Positions 13,261-24,955 of a DNA stretch of 64,000 nucleotides are shown in pieces (the stretch's first letter is position 1; each line of letters starts with the position of its first letter). The notes beneath the pieces are model-generated. The model did not search any database and was not told the origin of the DNA. It worked only from the letters and a program-made list of their open reading frames with translations. The DNA lies in NCBI RefSeq assembly GCF_901933205.1, contig NC_044571.1, forward strand, positions 69,565,689 to 69,629,688, read 5' to 3'. Both the position numbers and the translations under genes were made by a program. The stretch comes from Camarhynchus parvulus. Lineage: Eukaryota > Chordata > Aves > Passeriformes > Thraupidae.

Positions 13261-16200
13261 CTCTTTGTGCAATAGTAATCAAAATTAACACTTTTTCTGC
13301 AGCCACAGACCCAAGCAGGGAAACGAATATTCTTCTCCGATCCTTCTTCATCCTGCCTCTTGCCAAAAGTGCTTTTATCTGTGTTCATGCGTTAAAGAAA
13401 GGGACACAGACAGATGATGGAAAAAGCTGCAGGAGCACTGGTGAGGATACAGAGAAAGACAAAACATTTCCCTATTTCCCTATTTCTCCATCCAAGACAC
13501 CATGGCTGGCTTTCCCCTCCTGCCTCTGCCTTTGTTTGTGCAAAATCCAGAAAGTCCCAGTTCACCTGGCAAGTCCCTCTGCCATGACATAAAGTACAGA
13601 AAATTTTCAGCAGATTTCCTGTCCATCAAGCTGAGACTTTGCAACAGATCCAGCCTGAATAACCCAGAAAACCATGTAGTCACTGGTTTATGTTGTTCTG
13701 GACTTTTCTAAGTTTGTGTTCAAGCTTTCCCTCTAAACCCCAGAAGCACAGCCTGGATAGAGACAAAGAAATCTCCTCCTCCCACTACCACAAGTATTTT
13801 TTCTTTCCTTCTGCTTATAGCTGATGCAAGCATGCCAAGATCAAGGGAATGAGGTGGTGTCAAGGTCTGCAGGCAGCCTGGCACAAGCCACTCCAAGACA
13901 TGGCAATTTAAGCAGCAGTGAAGTAAAATCCAAAGTCATCAATGTGCACCTTACTGAAAATGGAAGTTTGTGAGCACAGAGACAATACAGGAGTGTACTA
14001 GCAAACTAAAGAGCATCAAGCTGGTCCTATTGCATAGTTACAGTCAGGTGAGTTTCATCAGAACTCTCCATTTTAAGAAGCAGATGGATTTCAAGGACTT
14101 TTCCATTCAAACAGAGCAGGCTGCAGGAACCTTGTGCAGAGCTGACAACCAGCTCACCACGGTGCTCAGCAACCTGCAGACATGATGCTAATGGCTGCTT
14201 ATTACATCTTTCTCCAGGCTGGATGCAGACACTCAGCTCCTTTTGCAAGAAAATGTTCCATAGTACAGGCTGTACTAAAGGAAAAGCTGTAGTCTCCTTA
14301 ATTGTCTCTAAGCATCTCTCCTTCTTCCAGGAGAAATTAACCACCATTCTGTTCTGAAGATGGACAAAAGTGTGTTCCCTTCCATAAAACCAACAAAAGA
14401 TTACAACTACTGAACTCAGTTTCTCCCCAGATGAATGGATCACCGGGCAGTAATTGCTGTCCCTGCACTGATGGAGCTTTTTAATTCCTGTTCCCTCCAG
14501 AGCAGCCTCAGAGCTGGGTCTAGAGGCTGCAGCCCACATTTGCCACCCCTGTGAGCAGGTAACCTTGAAGAGGCTTTGCCATGGAGGAGTGTATTTCATG
14601 CCCTGTGGATGACAGTGGATTGCCTTTTCCTTCACATGCCTTTTCCCTCACACCCTCTGCATGCAGGCAAGCCTGTCCAAGCCTCTCTCTGGTGCCCTGT
14701 TACCATCAGGATCTTCTGTGCCTTTGATGGCCAAGCCATGCCTGGGATGTCCCAGCACTTCACTCACATTAGATGCCACTGGACTCTGCTGCCCTCCGAG
14801 CTGGAAATGCTCTCAGAAGGATCCACCTGGATGTTCCTGGCCTGAGAGGAATTTGGGGGACAACACAATCTGTGTGATTTATAGCCAGCTTGGAACAAAC
14901 TACTTTAAACTGAAAAACTATATGGTCCAAGAGGGTTTTGGAGCAGTGTTGAGTGACATGAGGATTATTTGACTTGCTTCAGCAAGTTAAGGAAAGGAAC
15001 TGGCACAAGAGTTGTCTAGAGAAGCAGTTTTCTGATGTATCTTCCTGTGGGGAGATGAGCAGCTCCTGCCACACCTGAGGGGACCCTGACCTGCCTGCTT
15101 CAGGGCTGCAGGAGGGACCTGCTGTCCCTACCCCAGCAGAGCTCTGCTGGCACACAGGCTTCAGACACCTTGCCAAGACTCAGGGCTCAGGGGCACCCAC
15201 AGGTGTCAACTTCCACACCTTATCCATGTGTGTGCCTGAGCTCATGGGCAGGGCTGGAGCACCAAATTATTCTGCCCGCAGTGAGGAGAGGAAAGGCACA
15301 CACACACACGCAGAAAGCTGACATGGAAACCTGCTAAGCAGCCTTGTCTTGTGTCTCATGCCCTGGAAATGGCTTCCAGCTGGAGAGCAGGGGGAAAGCA
15401 AAGGCACTAGCATGACCACATCAGTGTGCCACTGATTAATTTGAATTAAGCACTGTATCACACAGCAGCTGTGAGACACAAGAACACGTGCACAAAGACC
15501 CTCAGGCATCAGGGGCAGCCACTGATGATCTGCCTGTGTGTTTGGGCTCCAGAGTAGGGATGGGGGTGCAAGATTACCCTGGAGGTATCACAAGTCCAAA
15601 CATTCCTGATACCAGCACTGAGTGGGGGATTCTGGTGTCTCCGTGTGAGACATGGTAGGGCCTTGGAAACATGGGAACCACAGAATATGATTCCTGGGCT
15701 GTACACATTTAAAGTGTATTGGTATTGTGTGCATTTCTAATTGCCACTAACAAGACAGTCAATCCATATTTCTTCCCAAATCCATCTTCATCATTTGCCT
15801 TGCTCCTGGTCTGCCCACCAATTGTGCCAGCAGAGTCATTTGTGCAACACAGGGTGAGCAGGAGCACTGTACTTACTTGGATGACAAATAACCCACCTTT
15901 TTGCAAAGTCATTTTTCAGCTGTTTGGCTCAGCAGTCGTGAAGCTGCTTGTGCCAGCACAGCACAGGTGGTAGCATGGTGGGTGGGCATGAAAGGGCAGG
16001 GAAAGGAGACCAGAGCAGTGGCTGATGAGAACTGTCTCCACATGAGGCTGCAGCTTTGCGGCAAGCAGCAGTGCATCTCTGCCCCCTCATTCCTGCAGCA
16101 CATTCCTTTGCCCACCTGGAACCCTGTTACATCATGGATCTGCAGCAACCATTCTGCAGCCACACTGTGAATTGAGTCGGTGCTTTTGGCCTTGCCTCTA

Positions 16201-16737
16201 AAAAAAATTCTGCAAAATATTTATTTTTAAACGGGATCAGCTTTTTAGTCACGATTCCCAGCACAGACGTAGGTTTCCCACTCAATTCAATGGGTGGTGT
16301 GACACAGCCTGGGCTGGAACAAGGGAAATGCAATTTACAGCAGCTGCTGAGACTTCTTCATAGAGTAACACCATTGAGCACTCCAAGTCAGGACCAAAGT
16401 GGGATGTGTGGGTCCACAAAAGACTTCACAACAATAATCACAACATTCTTCAACACCCCCACGCCTCTTTAAGCTTAGCAAGTGCAATCTGCTGAATGGC
16501 TAATGATGTAAGGCTTCTAAAAGGAGTCTGTGTTTCTTTTAAGATTGGTGTGATAAAAACAAAGGAAGCAGGAGATGTACATTGTCACACTTCATGACGG
16601 GGACTGAAGAGATAAACATGGAATATAAATTATTTTATGATATTGTGGTCCCTGAACTTTATCTCAAAGATCAAGTCCTATAAATAATAAAGCTTAATAA
16701 ATAAATTAATATAATAAATAAGGTTTAACAAATAAAT

Positions 16738-17020
16738 CTTACCAGCTCCAAGTTGGACCTGCTGCTGACCAGGGCTGAGCCCATCAGACACAGCAGCAAT
16801 GCTTCTGTGATAACCTATTTAAGAAGGAAAATGTTATTTTGCAGAAGCAATTGCAGCCAGAGAAGAGAGGAGTAAAAATATGTCAGAGAAACAGCTCTGC
16901 TGACACCAAGGTCAGTGAAGAAAGAGGGAGAGGAGGTGCTCCAGGTGCCAGCACTGAGATTCCCCTGCAGCCTGTGGTGCAGACCATGGTGAGGCAGCTG
17001 TGCCCTTGTGTCCATGGAGG
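16738..17020 (+). mobile_element. ERV LTR fragment, same family as the LTR at 19822-20818
   Basis: Read on the plus strand this segment matches the minus strand of 20480-20740 over most of its length. Shared blocks include the TATTTAAG-type TATA region (about 16815), AAACAGCTCTGC (about 16889) and ATTCCCCTGCAGCC (about 16959). It lacks the downstream part of the LTR, including the polyadenylation region, so it is a truncated or decayed copy. No gag, pol or env is attached. Confidence 0.75.
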
Positions 17021-17939
17021 ATCAGAGAAGAGCTGATGCTCTTTCCTCAGTGAGCCTGTCTGCTCACACTGCTGTGCCCTTTCAGCCAAGAAATAAATCC
17101 TCTTCTCCACTACCAGGTGTACCAGGGTGATGAACAGCACCCTGGAGCCTCAGTCCCAGCTGGGCAGCTCGCCGCACTCTCAGACAGAGCATTTTGCACA
17201 GCACCTTTGCCACTGGCCTGAAGGACACAAGTCATGAGTAAATCATGAAATGGCAGCTTGAATTAAACATCAATTCACTTTCTTAGAGCCCATCAGTAGC
17301 CAGCCATCTCCAATTGCAATAATTTGTGGTAATAAATGACAATTAATATCAGATTTGACTGGGAGAAAGATAATTTTCTATCTGAAATGAGGGACATGAA
17401 ATGAATTATTATGCAGGTGCTCCGCAAAGATGTGATTTGGGTCGCTCATGGGACCATCATAGGCTTGGCCAATGCTATCTTTGGTCAGGACAGTTATGGG
17501 AGATCTTGACAAATGAAACGTTCAGAGTTGCAATTGCCATGGATGGAGCTATGGACTTTTCACTGACTGCTGAAAAGTAATTTAAAATGTGGATCTTAGG
17601 GGCTTCTTCAGCCAAAGTCTGAAACTCTGCAAGGACTGAGATTTTCTGGCTGCCTGGGAGAACATCCTGTCTCCTTGGAGCATCTTTACATCCAAAGAGT
17701 TGCCTTAGATATTTCAATCCCCACTTGCTTTCATCTTACCTCAGGTACAACAAGGCCAGAAGGAGTTTTGCTTCACCCACCTTCATAAGTACTGTTCCCT
17801 CTGGGCACAAGGAACTTTGTGCTGTTACCTTTTATTTTTCCCTTCTTTTCTCCAAAAAGCTCCCACTCGGGTCCCTCATGAAGAATCTTACAGAAGTGGG
17901 GCTGTCACGAAAGACCCTCCTATGAGGATTAATGACTAA
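17021..17939. other. Intergenic stretch between LTR and old CR1
   Basis: No gene is recognised. 17240-17420 is AT-rich with several ATTAA or AATTAT motifs and could be a conserved element. The rest is unremarkable. Confidence 0.5.
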
Positions 17940-18580
17940 TCTAAAGTGGTTAAAAGATGTGAGACAAAAGGTGGAAAAGATGAGACAGTTTTTCACAGTG
18001 AAGGAGATTACCACTGGGGAGCTGTGCTGGCCAAGATTTTCATAAGTGATTTGGACAAGGGGTGAACAGTGAGGTGACAAAGTTTGCTGATGTTGCAAAA
18101 TTGCCTGGGAGTAACAATGACAACTGGGTATGAAGAGCTGCCGATGAATTTTATGCTGTGCAGTGACTTTGAGGATAAAACAGGAGATGAAATCCAACAC
18201 TGAAAAACGCCAAGTAATGTGCATGAGGGAAAACAATCCTAACTATGGATGCTCAGTGATGGGCTCTAAATTAGGTATGATCACCAGGGAAGAGATCTTT
18301 GAACAGCTCTCTGAAATAACAGCTCATTACTCAGTGGTGTTCAAGAAGGTAAATATGATATCAGGAGTTATCAGGAAGCAAAGAGACAGCAAAACAGAGA
18401 ACACCATTATGCTCAGTATGGATGTACTCAGACCCTGGATATTCTATCAGTCCTGTCTCACTACGCTAAAAGCATGTGCTAGAGCTGAGAAATGATGAGA
18501 TAAGGATATGAAAGCTATGGAATTACTTTTATGGGAAGTGACTACAAATATGAGAACACTGAAATGTACAAAAAAAAAGA
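17940..18580 (+). mobile_element. Old, diverged CR1/L3-like LINE remnant (3' part of the reverse-transcriptase ORF)
   Basis: The plus strand preserves the order of motifs found in ancient amniote CR1-type elements: a segment reading like a 'sDLDkG...tKFAD' reverse-transcriptase block near 18030-18085, then 'ATGAAATCCAACACTG' near 18187, 'GTAATGTGCATGAG' near 18213 and 'AAAACAGAGAACACC' near 18392. Stops and indels break the frame. The open frame at 18163-18495 is a leftover of this ORF, not a gene. It is much more diverged than the other CR1 pieces in the window. Confidence 0.75.
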
Positions 18581-19821
18581 AATCTGATATTGATAAATTA
18601 TTAATAAATTATTAATAAAACTATTAATAACATTGAGAAAACAAAGTAGAATGGCTATTTGCTGCTTCTCAAAGAACAGGTTTTGAAAGAAATAGAAAAA
18701 TACTTAAATTTGGCAATTGCCACAAGATATGAGATACATAAAGGCACAGATGAATTGTAAAAGGGACAAAATACAAATAGCATATGAAAAAATCAAACTC
18801 TATTAAAAAATAAGAAGGCAATGCAATTTTTAGCTCAAGAAAATAGAAGTGCACATTTCCATAAACAGGAGTGGATATGTAAGTAAAAACATGTACGTGA
18901 ATGCACACAAACACAACTATTCCAAAGCCAAAAGGGTACACCAGGGAAGAACACCACGTACTGTCAGTACATCCTTCTGTAAACATCCCCCCTGACCACT
19001 GGCAGGGACCTCTCTCTCCCAGGACCCATTCCCATGTCCCCTCCCTCCCTGAAAGTCCTTTCAGGATCACTGTCACAGATGTCAAGCACCGTTCTCTGCC
19101 CTCGAGTCTCTCATGGAATTGATTCTTCACATACAGCTGCTTCCTGGGACACTGGCAGCTGTCTCGAGCATTTAGCAAGAGAAGGTGCTCTTGTTTGTGA
19201 CCATCTTTGTTCACAGAACAGCATCTGTGCATTAATAAGAAGGGTGTGGTAAAAAAGAAAAAAAATCCACAATTTATTAATTTGCTGATTACTCCTGCCA
19301 GAAGGAAACTAAATCACAAAATCCTGAATTCTGCTGGGATCTGACAGGTAAGAACACTGCTTTTCTGTCCTCATTTGGAATCAAGTATTAAGTTTGTATT
19401 AAGTATTGACAAAATTAAGTCAATAAATACCATGTTTACAGAGGAGCTTGGAACAAAGGATCTAGCAAACACCTGGAGGAGGGTCCAGTTCTCCTTGGAC
19501 CTGCAATGATAGGATTGATGCTTGCAAGGAAATGTTTTAGTCTATGTCACACTCTTGGCTTCTGTTACAGCCAAAGTGAGCATCCTGTTGCTCTATTCCC
19601 ATTATGACACAAAATAAACCTTGTGACTGGGAAGTGCAGGCTGGCAGGAAAAACATGTGAGGCTGCTCTAATGACACTGCATGTTCATTCCTTCCTCATG
19701 ATTCAATGGACAGGTCTGGAAAAGGTGAACCTGAAAAAGGACATCGCATTTCCATACTATTGAGGAATGAATAATGCACTGGAAAGCAAGTATAAGCATC
19801 ATTTCTCTTCTAATCAGTATC
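18581..19821. other. Intergenic stretch, no gene recognised
   Basis: It begins with a short TAATAAATTAT tandem stretch (about 18590-18635). The remainder shows no exon, RNA gene or clear repeat. Confidence 0.5.
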
Positions 19822-20818
19822 TGGTGGTTTGACCCGGGCTGGGTGCCAGGTGTCCACCAAAGCTGCTCTGTCATCACCCTTCTCAGCTGGCAAGAGGAGA
19901 GAAAATATAACAAAAGACTTGTGGGTCGAGATAAGGGCAGGGAGAGATCACTCACTAGTGACTGTCACAGGCAAAACAGGCTCAGCTAGAGCAGGGGAGG
20001 GAAATAATTTATCACCAATCAAGTCAGAGTAGGATAATAAGAAATAAACACAAATCTTCAAACACCTTCCCCTGCCCCCTCCCTCCTTTATAGGCCTAAC
20101 CTTAGTCCTGACATTCTCTACCTCCCCGCCGCAGGTGGCTCAGGGAGCCGGGCAATGGGGGCTGCAGTCAATTCACGTGGTCTCTGCTGTGCTGCTTCCT
20201 CTCAGGGGGAGTACTCCTCCCTCTCTTCCCCTGCTCCAGCGTGGGATCCCTCCCACTGCAGACAGCTCTCCAGGAACTCCTCCAGTGTGAGTGCTTCCCA
20301 CGAGCTGCAGTTCTTCACAAACTGCTCCAGCATGGGCGCTCTCACAGGGTGCAATCCTTTGGGAACAGGCTGCTCCAGCGTGTGTCCCCTGTGGGGTCAC
20401 AGCTCCTGCCAACAGACCTGCTCCAGCACAGACTTCCCACAGGTCACAGCCTTCTCTGGGACACCCACCTGCTTGGGTGAGGGGCCCTCCATGGGCTGCA
20501 GGTGGATCTCTGCTCCACAACAGTCTTCACCACTGGCTGCAGGGGAATCTTTTCTCTGGTGCCTGCAGCACCTTCCATCTTTCCTTCTTCACTGGTCTGG
20601 GTGTCTGCAGAGCTGTTCCTCTTCTCTGGCTGCTCTTTTTTCTCTCTTCTTTGCTGTGTTATCCCAGAGGCACCGCTGCCATCCCTGATGGGTGTCAGGT
20701 CTGCCTTGGAGCTGCCTGGCATTGGCTCTGATGGACATTGGAGAAGCTTCTGGCAGCTTCTCATGGACCACTCCTGTGGGCCCCCAGCACCACAACCTGG
20801 CCATGCAAACCCAACACA
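19822..20818 (-). mobile_element. Solo LTR of an avian endogenous retrovirus (~1 kb)
   Basis: The element runs from TG at 19822 to CA at 20818 and is flanked by an imperfect 5-bp target duplication (GTATC 19817-19821, GTGTC 20819-20823). The minus strand is probably the sense direction: it carries an AATAAATTAT polyadenylation-like site near 20010. The middle (about 20230-20480 on plus) has repeated TGCTCCAGC-type units about 40-60 bp apart. The open frames inside (for example 20155-20688 plus and 20444-20764 minus) lie in LTR sequence and match no retroviral protein I can see. No internal viral region is attached. Confidence 0.8.
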
Positions 20819-21891
20819 GTGTCATGAAGTGCATTACAAATTAACCACTTTCCCCAGACACTTGGTGAATTAAGTAGCTCTAGGCTGGGCCCCTGTCAGG
20901 GTGGGCCATGCCATCTGCATTTAGAAAATTGCCCATACATTTAGGAAAGTGAAATTCACCCATTAATTAGTCCCGTCAGCATTTTCCCTGGAAACTGTCA
21001 TTAGCACACTGAGCTAATTACTACAACTAACAGCACTGCTGGGTGTGTGTATGTGCAGGGTGGGGAGGAGGAAAGGTTATTCAAACTAAATGATGGAAAG
21101 GACACCTCATTCTTACATTTACATTAAAATCTAAATTCAGAATAACATCAGAATGAGATAAACCTGCCATTTTATTTACCTTCCATACTGGAATCTTTGC
21201 TTGTGGGTGGAAAAAAATATTCAAAGCATGGCAGAAATCTTCTGAAGAGGATAAACCAGAAGGAACAAGAGTCTTCTAGTTATCCATTCCTACATAATTC
21301 TGTGATGTTAAGTGTATTTTGACCTAAGAAAAGGAAACTGAATTTGTGTAATACTACTCATTTTGATACCACAGCAATGCTACTCAGGTCCTTTTCTACA
21401 GATGCTTGCTCAGGATATTTTCCTACTTGCTTGTGTGAAGACCCTGGCTGGATAGGAGGATTTGAATGTACCACAGAACTATCTTGATCTTCCCAGTTCC
21501 TCCTGAGAGGTGAGCCAGGGGTAAATGCGGTAAGGTCTTGGTGTGACAGAACCAATCAGCAGCATTAACAAAAAGGTGTGCATTGAGGTGTGCATTAAAA
21601 GATTTTCCTTGTGTGTCCCACAGGCTAGGAGCAGCTATGCAGTCAGGGAGCTGTGGCTCAGTTCATGGACAGTCTTTTTTGATGCCATGGCAGCTGTGTA
21701 TCCCTGTGATGAAGGTCACTGTATGAACATCAAGTGAAGCACAGTGAAAACTCCTTGGGGAACCTGCTGCCCAACAAGGCAACAGGTGAGAGGGGAAATG
21801 GCAATATAGAGAAATTAAATTTCTTTAAAAGGTCTTGGGGTAAGAGGAGGCAAATACTAAATCCAGGAATCTTAACTTTGAATTGAGTCAG
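20819..21891. other. Intergenic stretch between two LTRs
   Basis: No gene is recognised. 20935-21035 contains CATTAATTAGTC and GAGCTAATTACT, a pair of homeodomain-type cores in unique-looking sequence. The rest is ordinary. Confidence 0.5.
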
Positions 21892-22498
21892 TGTCATGGC
21901 TTGGTATGGGGCAGAGTTGATTTTCTCAGTAGCTGCTACAATGCTGTGTTTCAGATTCACTGTGAGAATTATGTAGGTAACACAGTGATGTTTTTGTTGT
22001 TGCTAAGTAGTGCTCACCCTAAGTCAAGGATTTCTCAGTGTCACATGCTGTGCCACTGAAGAGCTGCACAAGAAGCCAGGGGAGAGAATGGCCAGGAGAG
22101 CTGACCTGAACAGGACAAATAGCTATTCCCTACCATGGAGCACCATACTCAGTATATTAACTGCGGAGTGGGGTTGATTGCAGCTCAGGGACAGGCTGGG
22201 CATCAGCCAGTGCGTGGTGAGCAGTTGTGTTGTGCATCACTTGTGTTTCTTGGGTTTTATCACCCTCTCTCCCTCTCCTTTCCATTATTAATAGAATTTG
22301 CATTGTCATTATATTTTATTTTGTTTCAATTATTAAACTGTCATTATCTCAGCCCACGAGTTCTATTTTCTTTTCTTTCCTGACTCCTCTCCCCATCCCA
22401 CAGGTGAAGAGAGTGTGTGTGGGAAGGGGAGAGGGTGTGTGTGAAGTGAGTGAGCAGGTGCGTGGTGCTCAGCTGCCAGCTGGGGTTAAACCACAACA
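21892..22498 (+). mobile_element. Solo LTR of a second avian endogenous retrovirus type (~607 bp)
   Basis: It starts TGTCATGGCTTGG at 21892 and ends GGTTAAACCACAACA at 22498, giving TG...CA ends. A TATA-like TATATTA lies at 22153-22159. An ATTAAA polyadenylation signal at 22332-22337 is followed by a CTGTCATTATCTCA stretch characteristic of this LTR type, which fixes the plus orientation. The flanking 5-mers (GTCAG and GACAC) agree at only three positions, so the target duplication is unclear. No viral coding region is present. Confidence 0.8.
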
Positions 22499-24741
22499 GA
22501 CACCTTGCCAGCACACACACTTGCCCACCCAAAGCATCTCACAAATTTTTTCCTTTTTTAGAAATTCACCTTATGCTGCACGTGGATACAAAGGAAAAAG
22601 AATTTTAACAACTCCTCTCCATCACACTCTTGTGGTGTAAATGCAAGTACAGCTGTAACTGCCAGCATTACCTACAACTTTTCCACATAGACAGCCTTCC
22701 ACCTGCAAAATGGGAGCAGTTGGGAAGGGAATGGCAATAGTCAGATCATTCACAGCAAAATACAGCTGGCAGCTGGGCACATTATCCAGCTGACAGGCCC
22801 AGGACATGCATAGGGAGAACGCCACAGCAATACCCACACACGTGGGTTTTCCAGAGTCACATAACAAAAGAGGATGGGACCTGAAAGCATTTGGTAAAAG
22901 TGAATATTTAGGGTCCCAAATGTCAAAACTGATGTATGTGCTGGAACGATGTCAAGCTCCACAGGCCTGCATCCTCAACAGAGAGGAATAACCACTGGTC
23001 ATACTATCCATGGATTACACAAGTGTCAGAATTGAGGATCCTCTCTTCTCAAGACACTGCAGAGCAAGCACACATTTGTGAGAGACTGTATGAGGTCACT
23101 GTAAAAAACATTCACCCCAATTAAACATGATTTGCTTTTACTAATTTCACTGTAGTACAGTCCTTGTAACTATAACTATCCAAAGCTCTAAGCAAAGATT
23201 GTGCAGGTACATGCCAATGGGCACCTCAGCAGTCCCAGCTCTTCAGCACTGTCCTGCATACATAACTTTTCTCAAGCCTTCAATGCCTTCAAAGTCAGTA
23301 GGACAGCTCCTATATGTAAAGGACACACACAGAATCAGACCTTAAGTAATGCTTTGTTAGCCCAAAAGCATTTTCTGTTTAATAAAGACTAGCAAAAAGT
23401 GTTACTTTTTCAATTAAACAAAAATACTTTAAATAAAATTGGATCTCTGATCTCAAATAGGGAACTGGATTACTTAAACTTGCTAGGATTTTCACTTGCA
23501 CTTCTTTGCCTTCTAATACTGACAAATTTCAGCTGTATTCCTCTAGTAACAAATTGATTCTCCTGTGGCTAAAATAATTGTATAAATAGGGTTGCTAATC
23601 TTTCAGCTCCTTTCAGCTGATTAATACCAAGTTGTAGAGATAGTGAGTTCAGCTTGTACTTGTGTAATAATATCTATTAACTTCTGCCCCCAATCTCTAT
23701 GTGAAGATACTCCAGCAGAGAAGTAACATGAAATAAGCACAAGGTGCAAAACAATTCTGGTGTTGAAAAATGAAAAGAAAAAATTAAGGAAGAACTTAAT
23801 CTGTGTCATTCATGCCAGATGGCTGCTTATTTAAGTAATCAAGTTAAGCAAGATGTATTTAGGACTATCTTGTTTAATTTGATTATTTAACTGAATAAAC
23901 TGCCTGTAAGGCAGTGGGGTTTTGCACATATAATCAGGTCACATTCTACTCTGGTTCATATTTGCTGATTTTGATATGGTTAGTTCATAATTTCTCTATG
24001 TAGCCCAACTGTTTTGCTTGCATGAGGAATGTTTTAGATCAGAGGAGAATTACTCCGAGGCACCAACTGATATTATGTTAATGCCTAGCAGATTAATGCT
24101 CCAGCAAATTTGCATATAATGAACACAGATCACAACCCTTTGCTGAAGTGCACATCCCAATGTGCCTGCCCCAGATAATGGGCCCTTTTCCTATCAACAG
24201 GGAACTGGGAAGGGAGGAGAAGCATGTTCTTTAATTCCTCTTTTATGCATTCAACAAAACTACCACCATAACTGCAGAGGTATCGAGCAGTTGCTGCTAC
24301 AGGAGTGATTATGCAAATGACATTATGCAACTCCAGTGACTGAACTAACACCACCCTAGGACTCTACATTTGCTCAATCTACAGCAGATATTTCCAACCC
24401 ATATAGTCTTCAAAAAAGACAAGTGCTTATATGGTCAATAAACAATGATGTTCTGCCCTTTTTCCTGGCAAACTTTGTGAGCAGTTGTTATCTAGGGGTT
24501 GTCCAAAAATTTTCCACTGAAACTGTTTTTATGGAAAACTTCAAGTTAAAACTGAATAGCTCTTCTTTTTTTTTTTTTTTTTTACTGAAAGGATGTGTCT
24601 TGTCTGTGGAATATTGTCTCCCTTCTGTCACAGTGAATTGTGTCCCAAACAAAGCACATTTCCATAGGGATGTGCTATTCTGAATATTCAGAGAAACTCA
24701 GAGTGAGGATCCTTTGAGCTGAGTGGGTTGACTCACCACAG
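22499..24741. other. Intergenic stretch, no gene recognised
   Basis: It is AT-rich from about 23390 to 24120. It holds an exact octamer at 24108-24115 and a T18-type run near 24567. No exon or RNA gene is visible. Confidence 0.5.
24108..24120 (+). promoter_or_regulatory. Octamer-containing 13-mer, first of two copies
   Basis: ATTTGCATATAAT starts with a perfect POU octamer. The identical 13-mer recurs at 34237-34249. The surrounding sequence (about 23940-24340) is AT-rich and repeat-free. Regulatory function is inferred only. Confidence 0.25.
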
Positions 24742-24955
24742 GGTGGTCAAAAACTGGAACAGGTTTCCTAGGGAGGTGGTTGATGCCCCAAGCCCCCCCA
24801 GTGATAAGAGGCATTTGGACAATGCCCCTAAAAACATTCTTTAACTTTTGGTCAGCCCTGAAAGACGTCAGGTAGTTGGACAGGATGATTGCTGTTTATG
24901 TCGCTTTCAACTTAAATTATTCTATTTCTATTTTTTCTATTTCTATTTTATTCTT
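24742..24955 (+). mobile_element. CR1 LINE 3' fragment
   Basis: It contains CR1 hallmarks: GGTGGTCAAAAACTGGAACAGG, trimmed here as a segment at 24742-24763, then GGGAGGTGGTTGATGCCCC and a 3' tail degenerating into TTCTATTT repeats near 24920-24950. It is truncated and non-coding. Confidence 0.8.

Larger units (their letters stand above)
8198..16737. other. Intergenic stretch with possible regulatory blocks
   Basis: No gene is recognised. The blocks 8790-9720 and 11090-11300 are AT-rich and dense in TAATTA-type homeodomain sites. A tandem octamer motif lies at 10609-10624 and a small CpG-richer patch at 13070-13260. The remainder has average composition and nothing I can name. The longest open frame (12933-13592, plus) has low-complexity composition and no family resemblance. 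Confidence 0.55.

Noticed and set aside
18163..18495. 110-codon open frame as a gene
   Set aside because: It is a leftover of the degraded CR1/L3-like reverse-transcriptase ORF.
20155..20764. 177-codon plus and 106-codon minus open frames as possible viral or host genes
   Set aside because: They lie wholly in LTR sequence, their minus-strand reading matches the other LTR copy at 16738-17020, and no gag, pol or env motif is visible.
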